A stretch of 64,000 nt of DNA from CAWIVH01 sp963839475 (GTDB lineage Bacteria; Acidobacteriota; UBA6911), in the NCBI GenBank assembly GCA_963839475.1, contig CAWIVH010000009.1, positions 78,126 to 142,125 of the forward strand, read 5' to 3'. Below are positions 9,652 through 19,163 of this stretch, one piece after another. The stretch's first letter is position 1. Each line of letters starts with the position of its first letter. Below the pieces are notes generated by a model. That model was given only the letters and a program-made list of their open reading frames with translations, was not told where the DNA came from and searched no databases. Made by a program: the position numbers and the translations under genes.

Positions 9652-10527
9652 ATGAAACATGTTTTATATAAGATCCTTTGTGTCACCGTATTGCTCGGCG
9701 CATGTTTGTCCACGGCCCTGGCCCAAACGGCATCGACTGTGCGTCTCGAACAGGACAACCCGAGCATCACCTATGCCGGTTATTGGTACGGCAACAGCAC
9801 AACAGCGCACAGCGGCGGTTCAGCTGCTCTGACGAACGCGCGTGGAGCCACTGCGAAGTTGAGCTTCACCGGCACCGGCGTCAAGTGGATCGGCGTGCTC
9901 GATCCCTGGTCCGGATTCGCGACCGTATTTGTCGATGGGACCATGTATTTGGTTGATTCGTACGGACAGGATACCCTCTACCAGAGACCAATTTTCTCGG
10001 TGCAGGGTTTGCCCGCTGGCCTGCACACACTTTCCATTGAGGTTACGCATACCAGGGACGGAAATGCCAAGGGCGCCTGGGTGTGGATCGATGCCTTCGA
10101 GATTTACGACGGGTCTGGAATTCCCGGCGGAGTTGCTGCTTTGCCGGGCCGCAGCGAGGAAAAAACCGCGGCTTCCCTTTATACCGGCACCTGGTTTTCG
10201 CATGTGCACCCGATGCACAGCGGCGGCACCGCGGGGTTGTCCATCGATCGTGGTTCGAATATCACAATCAGCTTTAGCGGGACGGGTATTAGCTGGATCG
10301 CGTACCGTGACGAATGGTCGGGTATCGCCAAGGTGATATTGGATGGGACCTCTGAAACGCAGGTGGACACTTTTGCCTCTCCGGCGATGGCTCAGGCAGT
10401 GGTTTATAAGGTTGCGAACCTACCACCGGGTATTCACTCACTGACAATTGAAGTCTTGGGAACCCATGGTCCTGCATCAAGCGGATCGTGGATCTGGGTG
10501 GATGCCTTTGACATAATCGGTCCGTAA
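9652..10527 (+). CDS. Secreted protein with two tandem jelly-roll-like domains
   Basis: Function unknown. Residues 1-25 form a signal peptide (MKHVLYKILCVTVLLGACLSTALAQ). The mature protein is an internal duplication of ~130 residues: repeat 1 (about 30-150) and repeat 2 (about 165-290) share YAGYWYG/YTGTWFS, HSGGSAALT/HSGGTAGLS, FTGTGVKWIG/FSGTGISWIA, D-WSG-A-V-VDG and W-WVDAF-I at equivalent places. This spacing of Trp/Gly/Asp resembles carbohydrate-binding jelly-roll modules seen in bacterial surface proteins, so binding of a cell-surface or extracellular glycan is a fair inference. ATG 9652 was chosen because GAGGAGGGG lies just upstream and it starts the signal peptide. It stands alone between two minus-strand EPS blocks and has its own shared-type promoter. 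Confidence 0.75.
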   Translation: MKHVLYKILCVTVLLGACLSTALAQTASTVRLEQDNPSITYAGYWYGNSTTAHSGGSAALTNARGATAKLSFTGTGVKWIGVLDPWSGFATVFVDGTMYLVDSYGQDTLYQRPIFSVQGLPAGLHTLSIEVTHTRDGNAKGAWVWIDAFEIYDGSGIPGGVAALPGRSEEKTAASLYTGTWFSHVHPMHSGGTAGLSIDRGSNITISFSGTGISWIAYRDEWSGIAKVILDGTSETQVDTFASPAMAQAVVYKVANLPPGIHSLTIEVLGTHGPASSGSWIWVDAFDIIGP

Positions 10528-10703
10528 TCCGGCTGAAGCCCTTTGGGCCAGCTGCGTCCCAAGGACTCAGGCCGCGATTGGTTTCCCAAAGCACCACCTC
10601 AAAGAACGGGGGGGGGTCCGTTTCGGGCGGGCCTCCGGCTGCCCTATCCATCGCGCGAAGGGGAACCACCCTTTTAACGAAGTGATGCCGGCGCGCGACA
10701 GAA

Positions 10704-11849
10704 TTAACCGCCCTCCAACCCTGTAAATGACTGTGCTTCACGGAGTCCGATCGAAACCTCGGGAAACTCGTGATTTTTTCTGCAGGGTGACATGAAATCG
10801 AAAACACGTGCGATCAGGCATTCCATTACGGAGGGGTCGAAGGAACCAAAAGGATCGATGCAGGATTTTTCCCACAATACCTTTCTCGGAACGGTGAGCA
10901 ATGGATATTCCGGATCTCGATGGAGACAGGTTGAGAAAGCAAAATCATATCTGCAGGATTTTACAGCCCTGACTGCCTGCCCGTGGAACCTGCCGTCGGG
11001 GTATGCGAAATAGGGAGTTGCACCTCCGAGGCGGACCTTCAGCTCCGACTGGGACGAAATGAGTTCCCGCAAAATGTCTGTCATCGATTCATTCGTCAGG
11101 AGGGCATGGGAGGCAGTATGAGAGCCAATGGTAAATCCCGCTCGTTGCATTTCCTCGAGCATCTTCCAGGACAGGGGGCGGAGTCCATCAGGGATGGGGC
11201 TCTGTAATGGGGCCTCTGCCTCGCAGGCTGATATCAAGCGCCGGACATCCGCGAAGCAAAGGAGATCGAGAAGCTTGCCCGTCAATATGAAAAGACCTCG
11301 TGAAAATAGTTTCTGAAGCTCCATCTGCCTGTAATTCGGGATCCCGAGGGTTGAGAGAAGCGACGCAAACTCGAATGCGGATTTGTGCCAGCGAGATTGG
11401 GCGTTGGCGAGGTGCAAAAAAAGCTCATCATGGATCTGTAATCTGCTCGTGCCCACTAACCCGGTGACCACAAAAACAGTTGCGGGAATCCCCTTTCTCT
11501 TCAATAGGGGCAATGCGTTCTGGTAGACATCCTGGTAACCATCATCAAAAGTGACCAGCGCCGATGGTTTTGTAAACGGCTCTCCGGCTCCCAGGATTGA
11601 GCAGGCTTCTGGCATCGACAAAAACTGATAATGCTGTCCCACCCAGTCGAGATGCTTTTCGAGCATGCTATCCGTGATCAGCATAGCGGGGATTGAATGT
11701 AGGGATTCGCGCGTAAAGTCTTCTACCACTCGATGATAACAAAGCACCAGCGGGAGGTCGCGCCATTCGTTTGCCGATCTTGTCCAGCCGGTCACTCCGA
11801 TGTTCGACAGACTGTATGCTACGGCACTTTTAACGAAGCTTCGCAGCAT
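10704..11849 (-). CDS. Polysaccharide deacetylase (NodB-like, CE4)
   Basis: Predicted metal-dependent N- or O-deacetylase of a polysaccharide or its lipid-linked precursor. CE4 motifs are present in order: VTFDDGYQD (residues 99-107, catalytic base and metal Asp), IGSHTASHALLT (metal-binding His pair), and YFAYPDGRF (motif 3). LCYHRVVEDF at the N-terminus is the usual lead-in. No signal peptide is visible, so it may be cytoplasmic or act on a membrane-side intermediate. The insertion between motifs 1 and 2 (about 120-235) is long. The gene starts 20 bp inside the end of the acyltransferase gene, so the two are translationally coupled; GAGGGG precedes the ATG. The C-terminal ~35 residues after DFMSPCRKN have no recognised role. 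Confidence 0.87.
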   Translation of the reverse strand: MLRSFVKSAVAYSLSNIGVTGWTRSANEWRDLPLVLCYHRVVEDFTRESLHSIPAMLITDSMLEKHLDWVGQHYQFLSMPEACSILGAGEPFTKPSALVTFDDGYQDVYQNALPLLKRKGIPATVFVVTGLVGTSRLQIHDELFLHLANAQSRWHKSAFEFASLLSTLGIPNYRQMELQKLFSRGLFILTGKLLDLLCFADVRRLISACEAEAPLQSPIPDGLRPLSWKMLEEMQRAGFTIGSHTASHALLTNESMTDILRELISSQSELKVRLGGATPYFAYPDGRFHGQAVRAVKSCRYDFAFSTCLHRDPEYPLLTVPRKVLWEKSCIDPFGSFDPSVMECLIARVFDFMSPCRKNHEFPEVSIGLREAQSFTGLEGG

Positions 11850-13014
11850 CCCAACCCCTCGATTCCCGGCTCTGATTTAGATTACTCATCCACTCCACCC
11901 CGGACTCTGAAAGCAAATGGCGGGCCATCCTTGTTGCCACACTGCGAAAGGTGCGGGCTGCCCGGCACAGAAGGCCACGCCCGTTTGGCGGATGAAGCTC
12001 GAGGCGTGTCAACCGCCGCGCGCTGCGGGCCCAATGGAACTTGTATTCCTCATCGCCATGAAGCATGTCGTACTCAGCGGCTCCTTCTTCAATGGCACTT
12101 TTGATGCTCAGGCCGAGGGTCACAAGACCGATACTGTGCTTGCTGCGATCGGGATCGAAACCGGACTGATAGAAATAGAAAGTGCTCGAAAATCGCATAC
12201 CGTAAAGGACTGCGGCCGGCCGACCGTCGAGTCGAAGCACAAAAAGTCTCAGCCATCCAAGCGACAGGGCCAGATGAGTCCATTCATTATGGAAAGCCAC
12301 CAGAGCATCACGATTCAAAGCGTCGGATCCGCCTCGCGTTTCCCATCTCAGGTTATGCAGCACGACAAGCGCGTTCAATGCCTCCGCTCGCTGTGTCTCG
12401 GACTCAACTCTTGTGAAATCGACTCTGAAATCGGTGCTCAAACGACGGATTTTACGGCGCAGGTTGTACCGATGCTCGGAACCCAGAGTCGCGACATAGG
12501 AGTCCCAGGTGTGACCGGACAGCTGGATATAGGGGCAGATGTTGGTTTCCCAGACTCGAAGATTCCATTTTTGCCCTGAAAGTCTATTCGCAATCTCCCT
12601 GGTTAATGAGAACTCGGCACTCAGCTGAGCCAGCCTGAGCGATAGATTCCGCCGACGAAGGTACTCTGTCAGAACGGTGCAAACCGCTTCCTCGTTTCCC
12701 TGTCTTACGATTATGTCGAGGTAATCAGAACCAACACTGCCAGTGCCAAGAAACTCCACTGCTGCGAACGGAGTCAGGTCCATGAGTGCCCGGGGACGGA
12801 TGGCAAATGGGGCAATCGCCATAAGTTGTCCATTCTGAGCTCGGACTGTTAAAATCAGCAGGCGCCTGCGACCGGACAGGTGGTTCCACCAAGTGTGAAG
12901 CCATTCCCAGGTCAGGAAAATGCAGTGCCTCGCACTCGATTGGAGAAGTTCGTCCCATTCCTCCTGCAATCTTTGGAAACCTTCCGGGTTCTCAATCGAT
13001 ACGATGTTCAACAC
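11830..13014 (-). CDS. GNAT/CelD (BioF2-like) acyltransferase
   Basis: Member of the CelD/BioF2-like acetyltransferase group found in exopolysaccharide loci. The N-terminal half begins QEEWDELLQSSARHCIFLTWEWLHTWW, a signature of this group; the C-terminal half has the acyltransferase core LGSEHRYNLRRKIRRL followed by LRLFVLRLDGRPAAVLYGMRF and FYFYQSGFDPDRSKHSIGLVTLG. It probably acylates an amino sugar or another EPS component using acyl-CoA, but the donor and acceptor are not known. Start codon is GTG 13014 with GGAG about 12 bp upstream. It overlaps the deacetylase start by 20 bp and is 150 bp downstream of the aminotransferase. A second gene of the same family lies at 14366-15544. Confidence 0.75.
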   Translation of the reverse strand: MLNIVSIENPEGFQRLQEEWDELLQSSARHCIFLTWEWLHTWWNHLSGRRRLLILTVRAQNGQLMAIAPFAIRPRALMDLTPFAAVEFLGTGSVGSDYLDIIVRQGNEEAVCTVLTEYLRRRNLSLRLAQLSAEFSLTREIANRLSGQKWNLRVWETNICPYIQLSGHTWDSYVATLGSEHRYNLRRKIRRLSTDFRVDFTRVESETQRAEALNALVVLHNLRWETRGGSDALNRDALVAFHNEWTHLALSLGWLRLFVLRLDGRPAAVLYGMRFSSTFYFYQSGFDPDRSKHSIGLVTLGLSIKSAIEEGAAEYDMLHGDEEYKFHWARSARRLTRLELHPPNGRGLLCRAARTFRSVATRMARHLLSESGVEWMSNLNQSRESRGWDAAKLR

Positions 13015-13164
13015 GCTTTTGATTCTCCTTGCCCAATGCGACTGTCCTCATAGAGGTCGCAGCAGTGATCAGCACTGGGACTGAATCCTGGCAACAGAAG
13101 AGCAGCATATCCATTCGCCTCGTTTATGGCCAAGGTTCTGCACATTGGCACAAAATACTTATGC

Positions 13165-14382
13165 TTAGGCCAGCCGACGGGCGGCCCCGATATGCAGTCC
13201 TAATTGAAGCACCTGTTCTGCCATATATTCGATCTGGACGTCAGAGATTCCCTGATGAATCGGCAGCTCGAGGACGTGTCTGCGCAAAAATTCGGCGTCC
13301 CCCGAGATTTTATCGGGCACTTGCGGATCTCCGTCATTCCATAGTTCCGTAGCTTCTATCCCAAGCCGCGAGAGAGCTTTCGCCGCTGCCGATTTGTCCG
13401 GCACGAGGATGGGAAAGAAAAGCGGGCAAACACCATCGTCCAGCTCCCCGCACAGGGGATCGGCATTTCCGATAAGCCTTTCATACATGTGCTGGTAGTT
13501 TGATCGTCGTATCCTGATGATAGACTCGTAATCAAACCGTCTGAGGAGGGATCGGCAAATCGGCGACATAGCGAGATTGACATGAGCCGAGTTGAATCCG
13601 ATGTCGCCCACTGGAACGCGTTTCACCCCGGCATGATTCAGTTTCTGGCCGATAAATTTCTTCAGTTCCGCCAGGGGCGCTCCGAATCGGTTCGAACGAT
13701 TTCGGATCCATCCGACCAATAGATCCCCGCTGCGGGCGGTGACTGACAGCCTGCTGCAGGGATAGAGATGCAGGGGCCCGATCTGCGGCAAATCCGGGTT
13801 GTTTTGTACCAGAAGACCTCCGTTCGGAATTGGAAGCGTCTTGTATAGACAATAGACCGAGTAATCGCCGAAACTACCCAGGGGTTGCCCGCTCGATTGA
13901 CTAAGAAGGGAAAGGGCGCAGTCTTCCACCAGGATCAACCCCCGGGTCCGGCAAAGATCCACTATCTCCTCCATGGGTTGCGGCCAACCTATAAAATGAA
14001 TGACGTAGAGTACCCGGGCACCCCCGCGGGCGAGGAAGGAAAGCTGGTCCAAATCAGGTTGGAGATTCCGGCCGATGGAATAATACACAATGGGTGTTCC
14101 TGTCGCTCGGACCGCCGCCACTTCATTTCCGCTGTGATAATTGGGCATCAGCACACATTCACCCGGCTTCAAATTCAGGGCTCGAAACAAGTGATAAATT
14201 GCGCTTCGGGCGAGATAGAAATAGGACGGGTTGGTGGCATCCAAAGGAAATGGGGCACAGCCTTTGGATTTGGCCCTGAGGAGATCCGCCGGTGATAAGA
14301 CCGGCCATCCAGGAACAAAAGGAATGGAGTTCTGCTGCAGAGTGCGCCGGCGGGCAGTAGGAACGTCATGAATGATCCGCAT
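13165..14382 (-). CDS. DegT/DnrJ/EryC1/StrS-type PLP aminotransferase
   Basis: Predicted sugar aminotransferase that would convert a nucleotide-linked keto-sugar to an amino sugar. The fold-type I features are visible: LMPNYHSGNEVAAV in the cofactor pocket, VEDCA with Asp154 contacting the pyridine nitrogen, and YKTLPIPNGG with the PLP-binding Lys181. ATG 14382 was chosen because GGGAGGATG lies about 8 bp upstream; codons further up are less likely. About 405 residues, normal for the family. It sits between two acyltransferase genes, and its start overlaps the end of the upstream one by 17 bp. This arrangement fits the making of an N-acylated amino sugar for the exopolysaccharide. The C-terminal region after 330 is less conserved than in typical members, so the exact substrate is open. 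Confidence 0.82.
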   Translation of the reverse strand: MRIIHDVPTARRRTLQQNSIPFVPGWPVLSPADLLRAKSKGCAPFPLDATNPSYFYLARSAIYHLFRALNLKPGECVLMPNYHSGNEVAAVRATGTPIVYYSIGRNLQPDLDQLSFLARGGARVLYVIHFIGWPQPMEEIVDLCRTRGLILVEDCALSLLSQSSGQPLGSFGDYSVYCLYKTLPIPNGGLLVQNNPDLPQIGPLHLYPCSRLSVTARSGDLLVGWIRNRSNRFGAPLAELKKFIGQKLNHAGVKRVPVGDIGFNSAHVNLAMSPICRSLLRRFDYESIIRIRRSNYQHMYERLIGNADPLCGELDDGVCPLFFPILVPDKSAAAKALSRLGIEATELWNDGDPQVPDKISGDAEFLRRHVLELPIHQGISDVQIEYMAEQVLQLGLHIGAARRLA

Positions 14383-15544
14383 TGAACATCCTCCCCCCTG
14401 CATTGCTCAGCATGCGAAACAGACGGAACTTTTTCAGCTCGGGTGACACATGGAATTTCAAATAATGAAGGAGTATGGCCGGAAGCGTTTTGGAAAAAAT
14501 GAACAGCCAGCAATGCGGCCGCGTCACGCCAGTCCAATTGAGTTTCCATTCGTCGTTCGTGCCGAGAAAGTCGTATTCGCCCAGGCCGATTTTGAAGGCA
14601 TCCTGAATCATCATGGAGCAGAGTAGATTTGAGGGGGACAATGAAGCCAACGCCGGATCGTATCCCGGTTTCAGCATGTAAAGCGTTTTGCGATATCGAA
14701 GGGAATAGCTAAACGCAATTTTGCGCCCATTCAAGGTAAGGAAATAGAGTCTCATCCATCCTTGTTTGGCGGCCCTTTGTGCGAAATTCTGATAGAAAGC
14801 GAGCAGATCGGAGTGACACAGGATGGCGGTTCCCGCCTGACCCTTCCATGCCTTTGCCTCAATTTCCAGTCCTGCCTGGAGTGAGTGTGCAATTTCATCT
14901 TGCGTTGAAAATATCTCCAATCCCACGGCACCCATTTTGCGCAGACGGCTCAAACGGTTACGGATGTTGGAACGGTGTTTTCGACCAAGCCCTTCACAGT
15001 AGTCGTCCCATGTTCCGGCCAAGGGTAGGTACGGCGATTCAGTTGAGGGCCAGCAACCGACCAATGAGTTATCGTCGCGAGCCATATCCCGCATGACGCG
15101 AAGTGTTTGCGACTCCAAAGTTAACTGAGGAAGCTTGATAAGATCCCAGCTGGCTCCAATCTCAATGAGGTAATTCCATACGGCCCGATAGACATCTATC
15201 GGAGAACCGGTCACAATGAAATCACACCGCGGAGTGTGGGAATTGTAAATAAATTCAAGCTGTCGCATCTTGAGGCCATACATCCGGCCGGTACTGTACA
15301 TCAACGGGATCAATGCGACCGGCACTCCTCGATTCCTGATCAAAATAATGTGCAGCTGCTTGCCTTTCCCGAAGCATTCCCACCATGTGCGGATCCAATC
15401 GTGTGAAAGGAATGGATGATCGATTCCCGCCTCGTTTATCAGGCGATCCCAAATATCATGAAGACCGAGAAAAGCCTGGAACTCGGTAATCGCCTCGATG
15501 TGGAGAGATGATGACGAGGAATTCAGAGGGTGGGCAGCGATCAT
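14366..15544 (-). CDS. GNAT/CelD (BioF2-like) acyltransferase, second copy
   Basis: First gene of the block 15544 to 10704. It has the same architecture as the product of 11830-13014: WDRLINEAGIDHPFLSHDWIRTWWECFG near the N-terminus, then LGRKHRSNIRNRLSRLRKMG, MRLYFLTLNGRKIAFSYSLRY and YMLKPGYDPALASLSPSNLL in the C-terminal acyltransferase half. The two proteins are clearly related but strongly diverged, so the copies are old and probably have different substrates. AAGGAA lies directly before the ATG. Its end overlaps the start of the aminotransferase gene by 17 bp. A role in acylating an amino sugar is inferred from this neighbour. There are no membrane segments or signal peptide. Confidence 0.75.
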   Translation of the reverse strand: MIAAHPLNSSSSSLHIEAITEFQAFLGLHDIWDRLINEAGIDHPFLSHDWIRTWWECFGKGKQLHIILIRNRGVPVALIPLMYSTGRMYGLKMRQLEFIYNSHTPRCDFIVTGSPIDVYRAVWNYLIEIGASWDLIKLPQLTLESQTLRVMRDMARDDNSLVGCWPSTESPYLPLAGTWDDYCEGLGRKHRSNIRNRLSRLRKMGAVGLEIFSTQDEIAHSLQAGLEIEAKAWKGQAGTAILCHSDLLAFYQNFAQRAAKQGWMRLYFLTLNGRKIAFSYSLRYRKTLYMLKPGYDPALASLSPSNLLCSMMIQDAFKIGLGEYDFLGTNDEWKLNWTGVTRPHCWLFIFSKTLPAILLHYLKFHVSPELKKFRLFRMLSNAGGRMFNADHS

Positions 15545-16217
15545 GCTTCCTTCAGGGAACCAGATGTTCCGCCATCAGGACAATGAATTGACAATCGGTC
15601 ATGTCCATTGAGTGACTTCAAACACTAACTCAACGAATCCGACAACTTCCTATGCAAGCAGCATGCCCAGGGACCGTTGGTGTTTTAAAGTGACTAAATG
15701 AATGGGGGTATGGAGTTTATGGGTTAGGATCCGTTCAATAATAGGCCAGAGCAAACAGCATTTTCAGCAGGGAAGTGGTAGTCAAGTTCTTTCGGTGGAA
15801 TCGGAGGCCTCTGATTTTGACGCGCAGAACGCGATTGGAATGAGGTGATATTCCGGTAGTTGGGACCAGCAGCACGCCTGATGGATCAATCCTCCCGAAT
15901 GGGCTCACGATAAGAACATTCCAGGTCGCAACATAATCCACCCGCGACGGTGCAAAATCGGGTGGCTGGGCACGCAACTATGGAAACCGCTCCGGGATTG
16001 TTTTCCGTCGGCTGGAAGCTCAGCGGCAATGTTTGCGGCCGTGCTTCAAAGTGGAATTGCACTACCAATATATGGAATCGGCCTGCCGCGGGTGATTCAC
16101 CTAGATGCGATTAAATCCTTGCTAATCACCGGCTTGATGTTTGGTGGCCAAGTTGCCGTAAATCGAATGATGTTTCCAGAAGAACCGGCAATCGATGGGC
16201 CAGCAAGGAGAAGGGTA
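15545..16217. other. Divergent intergenic region
   Basis: 673 bp between the minus-strand acyltransferase operon and the plus-strand NHL-repeat gene. It must hold the promoters for both. A TTGACA at 15588-15593 (plus strand) has no good -10 at the right distance. Open frames across 16029-16217 have no initiation signal and continue into the NHL gene only by chance. No RNA gene or clear repeat was seen. Confidence 0.4.
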
Positions 16218-18831
16218 ATGATAAATTCAATGGTACAAAAAGCAATCCTCCCTGCAGCAGTTCTTGGATTCGGGAAGCAGACGATTGTTTCACATATCGC
16301 TGCGCTGACTTTGTTAATCGGAACCATAACCGCCGACGCCCAAATAATCAACACCGTGGCTGGAAATGGATTTATGGGCTATAACGGCGACGGAATGGCA
16401 GCCACGGTCTCGGCTCTGAATAACCCAAAGGGAGTGGCTTTCGACATATTTGGAAACATGTATATTGCCGACAGCTTGAACCATCGTATCCGGCGAATCA
16501 CTACCGCGGGAACGATTTCGACGTTCGCGGGCACGGGCGCGGCCGGTTATTCCGGTGACGGAGGCCCGGCGACCGCGGCGATGCTGAATCAGCCGGGCGC
16601 CATGGCCTTTGATTCGACCGGCAATATGATTATCGCGGACTCCCAGAACCGCAGGATCCGCAAGATTCATGCTTCCTCCGGGATCATCACGACCATCGCC
16701 GGAACAGGCACCGAGGGATATTCGGGGGACGGCGGCCTGGCCATCTACGCGATGCTGCACCGTGCCGTGGACTTGGCTATTGATACCTCCGGCAACATCT
16801 ATTTTGCGGACAGTGTCGACAACCGCATTCGAAAAATCTGGACCGGCGGCATTATCACCACTGTAGCCGGCACGGGTGTGGCAGGATATTCAGGCGATCT
16901 CGGACCGGCGACATCCGCGATGTTGGATGTTCCTCTCGGGGTGGCGGTGAATGGCTGCGGGCGACCTGTACATCGCCGATGCGCGCAACCATGTAATCCG
17001 AAAAGTAAGGGCTAGCGATGGCTTCATATTCACGGTCGTTGGGAACGGCACGGGAGCTGGAACCGACAGGGGGAGTTACTCGGGAGACAACGGTTTGGCA
17101 AGCCAAGCCGGTCTGAACACTCCGGAAGGTATTACCGTGGATCCGGCCGGAAACCTCTATATAGCGGATACGGAGAATTATCGTATTCGAAAGGTAATGG
17201 CAAGCACCAATGTGATTACTACGATTGGCGGAATCGGCTCGGACGGCTTCTCCGGCGACGGCGGTTTGGCCACCGAGGCGACGCTGAATCTTCCCTGGTC
17301 GATTGCGCTCGATGATACCGGCAGCGTTTTCTTCGGAGACTTGATGAATAACCGAGTCCGGGAGATCACCGTCAGTTCGGGGTCGACACCCCTATTCCAA
17401 AAACGTCTGACGATCCCCGATGGTGGCGCTGGTACAGCCTCCACCTTTGGCAGCACGGGACCGACTCAGGCCGGCTATGCGTTGGCTGAGGTCGGCTCGG
17501 GAAGCACTCCCTACGGCACGGCCGTATTTAGCCTCACTCAGAACAACGTGGTGGTCAGCGAGGTTGGGGTTCCGGCATCCATTCCTACGACGTCCGCCAG
17601 AATATTCATAGATTATCGATTCGGGGCCCCATCCACCCAAGGTCAATTCAGCGCCGGTACGCTCGATATCAATACAGGATTGGCAGTCGTCAATCGTGGA
17701 ACGGTCCCCGCTAATATCATCTATACCTTGCGCGGAACGGACGGGAGGACATGGACTACCGGACACGGAACCCTGGCCGCCGCTGCTCACTTTGCCAAGT
17801 TCATCAGTCAACTCAAAGATGTCGCTCCGGATTTCAGTTTGCCGGAGGATTTCGCCACCTCAACCGGCCTCGGTTCGCTGGAGATCACAAGCGACCAACC
17901 TGTGTCGATCCTGGCCTTAAGGCTGACCATCAATCAGCGTGGAGAAACAATCTTCACCAGCACCCCAACTGCGGATCTGACGAAATCGCCCTCGACAGCC
18001 CCCATTTACTTTCCCCAGTTCGCCGACGGAGGAGGGTACGTCAGCACCATTCTGTTAATGAACACCTCCGGTGTACCCGAGACCGGAAAGCTGAGCATTT
18101 TTGATGATGACGGTTTGCCGCTTGCCGTCAATCAGGTTGGGGGAACGAAAGATTCTTCTTTCTCTTATGCTATTGCCGCAGGCGGAGTCTTTGTTTTTCA
18201 GACGGACGGATTTCCTTCAGCGGTCAAAGTCGGTTCTGTCCGCTTGATGCCGAATTCGGGGACTTCAACCCCGGCAGGAAGCGGCATCTTTCGGTTCACC
18301 AGCGGTGGAGTCGTGGTAACCGAATCTGGAATTTCAGCATCGATTCCTTTAACCCATGCCCGCATATTCATCGATAGGTCTGGAGGACACGATACGGGGA
18401 TTGCGATTGCCGCCCCGGACAATGGGGGCGTAAACGTTGCCGTGAGGGCTTTTGAGAAAGATGGCAGCACCGCGGCAGGTTATAGCATGGGGCCCATTGC
18501 ACTGAGTGGAAATGGGCACAAGGCGGCGTTTGTCTACCAGTTGATCTCGGGCCTGCCCGATGAGTTTACAGGTGTCCTCGACATCACTTCGTCCACTCCA
18601 TTTGTTGCTCTGACGTTGCGCTCGCTCACAAACGCACGCAGGGATTTTCTCCTGACGACATTTCCGGTTGCAGACTTCAATCGGCCAGCGCCCACACCCA
18701 TAGTTTTTCCGCAGATCGCCGACGGCGGGGGATACACGACTCAGTTCATTCTGCTAAGCGCGACAGGCACATCGACTACAACCATCCATTTCTTCGGGGT
18801 CAACGGGGCGCCATTGGCTGTGGGGAAATAA
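16218..18831 (+). CDS. Secreted NHL-repeat protein (frameshifted in this sequence)
   Basis: Secreted beta-propeller protein of unknown role. Signal peptide at the N-terminus (…HIAALTLLIGTITADA). Six NHL repeats of about 54-60 residues follow, each built as AGTG-GYSGDGG-AT-A-L--P-G-A-D--GN-YIADS-N-RIRKI. After the propeller (about residue 390) comes a ~450-residue beta-rich region with two related halves, each ending near FPQ-ADGGGY-T-FILL. The reading frame breaks at about 16952: one extra G in GGTGAATGGCTGCGGG splits repeat 4, and removing it joins the frames to give VAVNAAGDLYIADARN. ATG 16218 is preceded by AAGGAGAAGGG. Such NHL proteins are abundant in Solibacter-type Acidobacteriota; an extracellular binding role is inferred only. 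Confidence 0.8.
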
Positions 18832-19163
18832 TCAGACGGGAAACGATTCCTAATGACGAAAGTCTCCACCAGACCACTTGAATAGTCATGGAAACCGTGA
18901 AGACCGCATAATTCTATTTTGTGTTTCCGTGTGTCTTCGGGAGAGTTCCTGAATTCCACACCGATAGAATCCGGCTGCCACTTTTTCTCACCCTCATGCA
19001 GCACCGTTCGCTCGCGGAATAGTGAAGCTCGGTTGTAAACCCGCTCAGTCCGGCCTCCTCGCTCGATTTTTGCCGATTCAAATCTTCGGTCATCACATTG
19101 CATAAGGGTATGGATGTGGGCAAGGAGATCCAACCACTGAAACAGATTTTGCGGATGGATGAA
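18832..19163. other. Intergenic region before the EPS plus-strand operon
   Basis: 332 bp. It probably carries the promoter of the operon beginning at 19164, but no -35/-10 pair at proper spacing was found. No hairpin, repeat or small gene is supported. Confidence 0.35.

Noticed and set aside
16340..17370. Direct repeats that could suggest a repeat array or CRISPR-like structure
   Set aside because: They are coding NHL repeats of 54-60 codons with varied sequence, not short identical repeats with spacers.
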